From Chloroflexota bacterium (GTDB taxonomy: Bacteria > Chloroflexota > Anaerolineae > 4572-78 > J111): a DNA stretch of 64,000 nucleotides. This document shows, in pieces, positions 58,982 through 64,000 of this stretch (within the stretch, counting starts at the first letter, position 1; every line of letters begins with the position of its first letter). The notes under the pieces were generated by a model. The model worked only from the letters and a program-made list of their open reading frames with translations. It was not told the origin of the DNA and ran no database searches. The stretch covers positions 1-64,000 of the forward strand of contig BOKF01000035.1 in the NCBI GenBank assembly GCA_016860845.1, written 5' to 3'. Position numbers and translations under genes: made by a program.

Positions 58982-61900
58982 TCAGAAGAGTTTTAATTGG
59001 ACTGTCTCCTTTTCCTGAGCTGCCTTTCGGGCGGCCATTTCTTTGATTTCTTTCAAGGTGTTTTCAATATCACCCAGAAAACGAGAAGGTTCGTTTTGCT
59101 GTTTCTGGCCGAACAGAAACCGGCTTTTAGCATGGGTCAAAATGAGCTTGTGCTGGGCGCGGGTCATGCCGACATAAAAGAGGCGGCGCTCTTCGGCCAG
59201 GTCAAACGGCCTGCCTTTCATTTGAAAGGGTAGTAGATTTTCCTCACAGCCCACCATAAAAACCACCGGAAATTCCAGCCCTTTGGCGGCGTGCAAGGTC
59301 ATCAAGGTGACACGGTCGGCCCGTGGATCGTAGGCATCGGTTTCTTTTTGCAGCACAGTTGACTCCAAAAAATCTCGCAAACGGTTGTCAAAGTGCACAG
59401 CCCGCCGGAGAAGCTGCTGGACGCGCTCCGCCCGTTTCTCATCCAAATCGAGTGAGAGGTGTTGGTTGATTGGCTCAATCAAACGCGCGACCGGCTGAGC
59501 GGAGTCGGCTTGCCGGAGGTCGTTTAAAAGGGCGATAAGGCTTTTCAACTGCTTCTTTGAAACTGACTGCTCCAGGTGAAAGGTTGAAGCAGGATTGTAA
59601 ATAAACCACAGACAGGCCAGGATTGCCTTGATTTCTTTATGCTCATAAAACGGAGTCTGGCCGATGGTTTGAAACGGCATACCGGAGCGTTGAAGAGCTT
59701 CAACCAAAGGCTGGCTTTGGGCGCCCAGGCGGTAAAGCACGGCGAAGTCGGCAAAGGAACGGCCGGCATCGTCATCCTCAGTCACCCGCTCGCTATCCAA
59801 GGAAAAGTAACTCGTCCCCCCGACCATCTTCTCGATTTGGTGGACGACGTACTCGGCCTCGGCTTTGTCGGTCGGTGCCTGGTAAATATCGAGCTTGGTT
59901 TGATCGAGGAATTCTGACCAAATTTTGATCCGTTCGGCGGCGGTGCTCCTGGCAATCACTTGGCTCGAAGCGTCCAGGATAAGCTGGGTGGAACGATAGT
60001 TCTGGCTCAGGTGAATGACACGAGCTTCTGGAAAATCTTCCTGAAATTTCAGAAAATATTCGTGGCTGGCCCCGCGAAAGCCGTAGATGGCCTGGTCTGG
60101 GTCGCCGATGGCGCACAGGTTGGTTTCAGGGGCAGTCAACAGGCGCAGCAGGCGGTATTGGGCCAAGTTGATGTCCTGGTACTCGTCCACCGAGATCCAG
60201 CGGAAGCGCTGCTGATACGTTTTCAAGACTTCGGGCCGAGTCTCAAACAGCTTGACCGGGCGCAGAATCAAATCGTCGAAATCGAGCAGTTGGTTTTGCT
60301 GCAAGGCCGCTTCGTAGGCGCGATAAATCTCTTGTAGACCTGACAGGTTTGCTAAACCTGTCAGGTCTACATTATCCGGCGTCATGAGCTGATTCTTGGC
60401 CGCCGAAATCTGCTCCAAGACCCCGTTGATCTCCTTGTCGGCCCACTCTGGATAAAGGTGCTTGAGCAAGATTTGCCGGTCCTGGTCCCCGGTAACAGCA
60501 AAATTCGAGCTTAACCCTGCTTGCTCTCCGGCTTCTCGCAGCATCATCGCCCCAAAAGCGTGGAAGGTTTTGATCACAATCCGGCTGGCAACGGCAGGGC
60601 CGAGTAAATTTGTGAGCCGGGCAGCCATCTCTTCGGCGGCTTTGTTGGTAAAGGTGATGGCCAGGATTTGGGCAGGATCAACCCTTTTTTCGGCAATGAG
60701 ATAGGCGATCCGATAGGTGAGGGTGCGCGTTTTGCCCGTACCCGGCCCGGCCACAATAACGAGGGGCACGTCGGTACACAAAGCAGCCTCTCGCTGCTGC
60801 GGATTGAGGCCGGCGAGCAGGTCACTTCTGGCCTGAGGAACATGGACTTCAAGCTGTGCCTCCTCGGACGGCGTGGCGAATAATTCTGCTTGCTGCCATT
60901 GCTGCGGAGCGGCGTGCTCCTCTTCCGTTCCACTCAATTCTGGTCCAGGGCTGATATCTTTCAAATCAGCGGCAGAGGAAGGCAAGATTTCCTGATTTTG
61001 CTGATCGGCGGCAGGTGTCAGACTCCCGGCTCGCTTTGGCTTATCCGGCCCGTTTTCAGGAACAAACATGCTCAACTGCGCGGTGAAGGTGGCCCGTTCC
61101 TGGGCCTCAAACAGCTTGACGACTCCATACTCGCCATCGTAGCCGCCGGCAATGGTCACTTCGCCGCTCCGCATGCGGCGGAGACCCTCGGCCAGCAACG
61201 GCCCTCCAACCCCTTCAATTTCCTCCAGCGGAATATCTTGCAGGATAACCAATTCCGGGCCGAGTCTGGCCAGTAATTCTTCATAGCGTTGATGGGTCTG
61301 CTTTGCGCTCGCACCGACGTTATAGACCTCGGCCAGCACTTCCGGCAGCGGAATGAGGCTCTGGAATCGCTGCGGGCGAGGCGGCTTTTCACCTTCCGGG
61401 CGGTCGGCCAGGCTTTCCACCCGGTGCATCACTCCTACCGTGACCGGCTTGCCGCAGACAGAACAAAGACCCCGATGAGCGAGAGTGGTCTGGGGGTGCC
61501 AGCGAATTTCACATTTGCGATGACCATCGTAATGGTACTTGCCTTCTTCGGGGAAAAATTCAATCGTGCCTGAAAAGGCGGCAGGGTCGCCGCTTTTCAA
61601 TGCGGCAAAGATGGCCGGATAAGACAGCTCGGCGTCAAATTGGTTGGCTTCGCGGGCCAATTTTTGGGGCGAGTGGGCATCGGAATTGGAAACCAGGGTG
61701 TAACGGTCCAGCGCCGAAATCCGCCAATTCAGCGGCGGGTCGGACGACAGGCCGGTTTCCAGGGCAAAAATGTGGGGGGTCAGGTCGTCAAAGCACTCCT
61801 CAACCGAGTCAAACCCGGACTTGGAACCGAGCAGGGCAAACCAGGGCGTCCAGATGTGGGCCGGGATGAGATAGTTCTGCGGATCAATGTCGAGGATGAT

Positions 61901-62347
61901 TTCCAGCAGGTCACGCGAGTCCAGGCCCAGGATAGGCCGGCCATCCGAGCGGATGTTGCCAATCTTTTCCAGGGCAGCCTGTATCTTTTCCACCGCTTCC
62001 AGCGTCGGAGCAAAGATGACATTATGGATTTTCCGAACTTTGTCGTTTTTTTTGTAGATGCTGCTGATCTCGCCGGCCAGCATAAAGCGCACCGGAGCTT
62101 GGCAGGCTTTAAAAACATCCTTCTGGACGGCCTGGGCATATTCATCTTTGAGCCGGAACAACCCTTCTTCGGCGGGTTCCAGCTTCTCCTTCATCTCTTG
62201 CAGCCAGCCGGGGTGGGCAATATCGCCCGTGCCGACCACATTGACCCCTTTGAGCTGCGCCCACTTGCTGAGATGCTCAAAGTTTAAATCTTTGCTGGTA
62301 GCCCGCGAGTAATGGGAATGAATATGCAAATCGGCTACAAATTTCAT
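58982..62347 (-). CDS. Endonuclease Q-like PHP nuclease fused to a UvrD-type helicase
   Basis: I start at ATG 62347, which has GGAGG seven bases upstream. The 1121-residue protein has an EndoQ-like N-terminal part (about 1-400): PHP metal motif VADLHIHSHYSRATS, VGTGDIAHPGW, DAHSPQKLAREANQF and a zinc-type segment LCSVCGKPVTVGVMHRVESL. After an acidic linker comes a UvrD/PcrA helicase (about 505-1110): GPGTGKTRTLTYR, DEYQDINLAQYRLL, GDPDQAIYGFRG, TLMTLHAAKGLEFPVVFMVG and RRLFYVGMTRA. EndoQ cuts DNA at deaminated bases and abasic sites; the helicase would unwind from the cut. A 37-base palindrome (60334-60370) lies in frame within the helicase. Confidence 0.93.
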   Translation of the reverse strand: MKFVADLHIHSHYSRATSKDLNFEHLSKWAQLKGVNVVGTGDIAHPGWLQEMKEKLEPAEEGLFRLKDEYAQAVQKDVFKACQAPVRFMLAGEISSIYKKNDKVRKIHNVIFAPTLEAVEKIQAALEKIGNIRSDGRPILGLDSRDLLEIILDIDPQNYLIPAHIWTPWFALLGSKSGFDSVEECFDDLTPHIFALETGLSSDPPLNWRISALDRYTLVSNSDAHSPQKLAREANQFDAELSYPAIFAALKSGDPAAFSGTIEFFPEEGKYHYDGHRKCEIRWHPQTTLAHRGLCSVCGKPVTVGVMHRVESLADRPEGEKPPRPQRFQSLIPLPEVLAEVYNVGASAKQTHQRYEELLARLGPELVILQDIPLEEIEGVGGPLLAEGLRRMRSGEVTIAGGYDGEYGVVKLFEAQERATFTAQLSMFVPENGPDKPKRAGSLTPAADQQNQEILPSSAADLKDISPGPELSGTEEEHAAPQQWQQAELFATPSEEAQLEVHVPQARSDLLAGLNPQQREAALCTDVPLVIVAGPGTGKTRTLTYRIAYLIAEKRVDPAQILAITFTNKAAEEMAARLTNLLGPAVASRIVIKTFHAFGAMMLREAGEQAGLSSNFAVTGDQDRQILLKHLYPEWADKEINGVLEQISAAKNQLMTPDNVDLTGLANLSGLQEIYRAYEAALQQNQLLDFDDLILRPVKLFETRPEVLKTYQQRFRWISVDEYQDINLAQYRLLRLLTAPETNLCAIGDPDQAIYGFRGASHEYFLKFQEDFPEARVIHLSQNYRSTQLILDASSQVIARSTAAERIKIWSEFLDQTKLDIYQAPTDKAEAEYVVHQIEKMVGGTSYFSLDSERVTEDDDAGRSFADFAVLYRLGAQSQPLVEALQRSGMPFQTIGQTPFYEHKEIKAILACLWFIYNPASTFHLEQSVSKKQLKSLIALLNDLRQADSAQPVARLIEPINQHLSLDLDEKRAERVQQLLRRAVHFDNRLRDFLESTVLQKETDAYDPRADRVTLMTLHAAKGLEFPVVFMVGCEENLLPFQMKGRPFDLAEERRLFYVGMTRAQHKLILTHAKSRFLFGQKQQNEPSRFLGDIENTLKEIKEMAARKAAQEKETVQLKLF
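60334..60370. repeat. 37-base palindrome inside the helicase coding sequence
   Basis: The arms (GTAGACCTGACAGGTTT, 17 bases) are perfect around a 3-base loop. On the coding strand it encodes VDLTGLANLSGL at about residue 660 and keeps the frame. The arm resembles dispersed ACCTGTCAGGT repeats. Confidence 0.88.
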
Positions 62348-62382
62348 CGGCCTGCCTCCGATTGGCGAAAGAATCGCCCTAT

Positions 62383-62411
62383 ATTTTAACCACACCCCTG
62401 CTCTTTGCCAA
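62383..62411 (-). promoter_or_regulatory. Promoter of the EndoQ-UvrD fusion gene
   Basis: TTGGCA (62406-62411) and TAAAAT (62383-62388) are 17 bases apart on the minus strand, 36 bases before the chosen start. Confidence 0.6.
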
Positions 62412-62506
62412 TAAACGGCCGGGCGTCTTGTATAAAATTACGGATACTGCTAGACTGACCGGGGAAGAGAGCGGAAAAGTTTAATCACGGGGCTGTCCGT
62501 AAGGCA

Positions 62507-62551
62507 TGATGCGTGATGCGTAAAATCTTACATCTCACGCATCACGTATCA
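62507..62551. repeat. TGATGCGTGATGCGT inverted repeat
   Basis: The 15-base arms (62507-62521 and 62537-62551) match with one mismatch. The arm itself is a tandem of GTGATGC. It lies between the divergent EndoQ-UvrD and larC genes. Confidence 0.7.
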
Positions 62552-62594
62552 CCCTACTTGCTTAAAATCCCAGGGGAACCCAAGAGGTACAATC

Positions 62595-63938
62595 ATGAAG
62601 ATAGCCTACTTCGATTGTTTTGCCGGCATCAGCGGCGACATGCTGCTGGGTGCCCTGCTCGACCTGGGCCTCGATTTGGCCGCCCTGAAACGCGAGCTGC
62701 GCAAGCTGCCGCTGGCGGGCTACCGGCTGGAAGCAGCCCGGGTCAACAAACGCGGTATCCAGGCCACTCAATTCAACGTGATCCTAGCCGGCTCCCGCAG
62801 CGACCATCTCGCCGACTCCGAATTCGAGGAAGTTGCCCAACCAACAGCAGGAACGGATCACCCGCCCGACCCTCATCACCCTGACCAGCCGCAGCGGCCC
62901 CTGGCGGAAATTCTCAGCCTCATCGAAAGAAGTGATCTCTCCGATAAGGTCAAGGCCACGGCCACGGCCATTTTCACTCGCCTGGGCCAGGCCGAGGCAC
63001 AGGTGCATGGCGTTCGGTTGGAGCAGGTCCATTTCCACGAGGTCGGCGGGGTAGATGCGATTGTGGACATTGTCGGGGCGGCTATTGCCCTGGAAAAACT
63101 GGAGATCGAGCAGGTCTATGCTTCACCGCTGCACCTGGGGTCTGGGTTTGTGCGGGCGGCGCATGGGCTGCTGCCGGTGCCGGCCCCGGCCACGGCCCAA
63201 TTGATTGCCGGCGTGCCGGTTTACAGCAGCGAGGTCAAGGGCGAACTGGTCACGCCGACCGGCGCGGCGATTATCACCACCATTGCTCACAGTTTCGGGC
63301 CGCTGCCGCCACTGGTTATTGAGGCAAGTGGCTACGGCGCGGGAACACGCGACCGGGAATTTCCGAACGTGCTGCGCGGCTATCTGGGCCATGCGGCAGC
63401 CGGGGCTGTCCTGCCGGCTCCTCCCAGCCGCCGGGTGCGTGACCCGTTCCCGCAGCAGCACCACACCCCCGAAGTCAGCGCCGGTTATCACCAAGGCCCG
63501 GCAACGGTCATTGAAGCCAATATTGACGATATGAATCCGCAGCTTTTTGAGTACCTACTGGAACGGCTTTTGGAAGCTGGCGCGCTGGATGTCTCGCTGA
63601 TCCCGATCCAAATGAAAAAGAGCCGGCCCGGCACCCTGCTGCACGTGCTGGCTCATCCCGCCTCGGTGGACGAGTTGCTGGCCATCATCTTCACTGAGTC
63701 AACCACGATTGGCGCGCGGACTTATGAAGTTACCAAACGGATGCTCCAGCGCGAAACGCAAACTGTCGAGACGGTGTTGGGGCCGGTGCGGGTCAAGGTA
63801 GCCTGGCTGGGCAGCCGGGTGGTCAATGTGGCCCCGGAGTACGAAGACTGCCGTGAGCTGGCCCGCCGCCACAACTTACCTTTAAAAGAAGTTTATGCAC
63901 TGGCTCGCAGTGGATTCGGGCTGGCGGGGGAAGAGTAA
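62595..63938 (+). CDS. larC: LarC, nickel insertion protein of nickel-pincer cofactor synthesis
   Basis: The 447-residue protein starts MKIAYFDCFAGISGDMLLGALLDLG, the family signature. It contains a His/Pro-rich stretch (about 90-100), VHFHEVGGVDAIVDIVGAAIALE, the GELVTPTGAAII block and a C-terminal part with EANIDDMNPQ, SRPGTLLHVLAHP and ESTTIGARTYEVTKRMLQRE. LarC inserts nickel into the pincer cofactor used by lactate racemase and related epimerases. In some bacteria it is made by frameshifting of two frames; here it is one frame. LarB, LarE and LarA are not in the window. Confidence 0.94.
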   Translation: MKIAYFDCFAGISGDMLLGALLDLGLDLAALKRELRKLPLAGYRLEAARVNKRGIQATQFNVILAGSRSDHLADSEFEEVAQPTAGTDHPPDPHHPDQPQRPLAEILSLIERSDLSDKVKATATAIFTRLGQAEAQVHGVRLEQVHFHEVGGVDAIVDIVGAAIALEKLEIEQVYASPLHLGSGFVRAAHGLLPVPAPATAQLIAGVPVYSSEVKGELVTPTGAAIITTIAHSFGPLPPLVIEASGYGAGTRDREFPNVLRGYLGHAAAGAVLPAPPSRRVRDPFPQQHHTPEVSAGYHQGPATVIEANIDDMNPQLFEYLLERLLEAGALDVSLIPIQMKKSRPGTLLHVLAHPASVDELLAIIFTESTTIGARTYEVTKRMLQRETQTVETVLGPVRVKVAWLGSRVVNVAPEYEDCRELARRHNLPLKEVYALARSGFGLAGEE

Positions 63939-64000
63939 GGGGCTGCCTGCCTATGCTGTTCCCGATACTCGGCCAGCAGTTGATCAACAACCCAACTGGT
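63893..64000 (-). CDS. Possible C-terminus of a convergent gene (partial)
   Basis: A minus-strand frame enters from beyond the window end and stops at 63893, inside the larC 3' end. It reads TSWVVDQLLAEYREQHRQAA followed by a Ser/Pro-rich tail. It looks helical and plausible but is only 35 codons; I recognise no family. Confidence 0.25.
   Translation of the reverse strand, partial: TSWVVDQLLAEYREQHRQAAPYSSPASPNPLRASA

Overview
The window is a moderately GC-rich bacterial chromosome segment. Several traits suggest Chloroflexota, probably an Anaerolineae-like lineage: many lipoprotein solute-binding proteins with Ala/Pro/Thr/Glu-rich linkers, a ScyD-type secreted propeller, unusual gene fusions, and many small palindromic or heptamer-based intergenic repeats. 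That placement is inference; no rRNA or other marker is present. I saw no tRNA, rRNA, CRISPR array, prophage or intact transposase.

Layout. (1) 1-4868, minus strand: a family 3 / family 5 solute-binding fusion (cut by the window edge), a second family 3 binding lipoprotein, an FGE-like lipoprotein without the FGE active-site cysteines, and a LivK-like lipoprotein. (2) 5001-10732, plus strand: a small membrane protein, a tandem adenylate kinase, an acyl-CoA synthetase/ACP/acyltransferase fusion and an unassigned protein. A perfect 76-base three-way-junction palindrome lies between the kinase and the synthetase. (3) 10836-39258, a 28 kb minus-strand catabolic and transport region. It contains two complete branched-chain-amino-acid-type ABC transporters: one in mixed order beside an S15 hydrolase, one in urtABCDE order. 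Around them are an SDR, an amidohydrolase, a DapA-like aldolase, a TIM-barrel isomerase, an isochorismatase-like hydrolase, a luciferase-like monooxygenase and Gfo/Idh/MocA dehydrogenases. Upstream of the Urt-like operon is a module of glutamine-synthetase-like ligase, GMC oxidoreductase, SRPBCC/gluconate-dehydrogenase-subunit-3 fusion, aldehyde dehydrogenase and class I glutamine amidotransferase. This resembles gamma-glutamylation routes for amines or amino alcohols. A LacI repressor and its probable operator close the region. (4) 39590-48273: a luciferase-like monooxygenase, an M20 peptidase, an amidohydrolase, a large XRE/NB-ARC/TPR regulator, and divergent from it a ScyD-like protein and a LysM-like secreted protein. 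(5) 48304-58846: carbohydrate or amino-sugar type catabolism (nitrilase, alpha/beta hydrolase, AAC(3)-like acetyltransferase, PIG-L deacetylase, UroD-family protein, glycosidase-like protein, three more Gfo/Idh/MocA dehydrogenases). (6) 58982-63938: a fusion of endonuclease Q with a UvrD helicase, and LarC of nickel-pincer cofactor synthesis.

How it fits together. Most of the window looks like scavenging of organic substrates: high-affinity uptake by several binding proteins, then hydrolysis, oxidation and aldol-type cleavage of polyols, amino sugars or amines. Gene starts, overlaps and several sigma70-type promoters (many TTGACA-17-TATAAT-like) can be read directly. The most distinctive things are the fusions (SBP3-SBP5, Adk-Adk, AMP-ligase-ACP-PlsC, SRPBCC-GDH3, EndoQ-UvrD), the gamma-glutamyl/GMC/Urt gene set, the LacI operator placed over a promoter, and the palindromic repeat families, one of which sits in frame inside the helicase gene.
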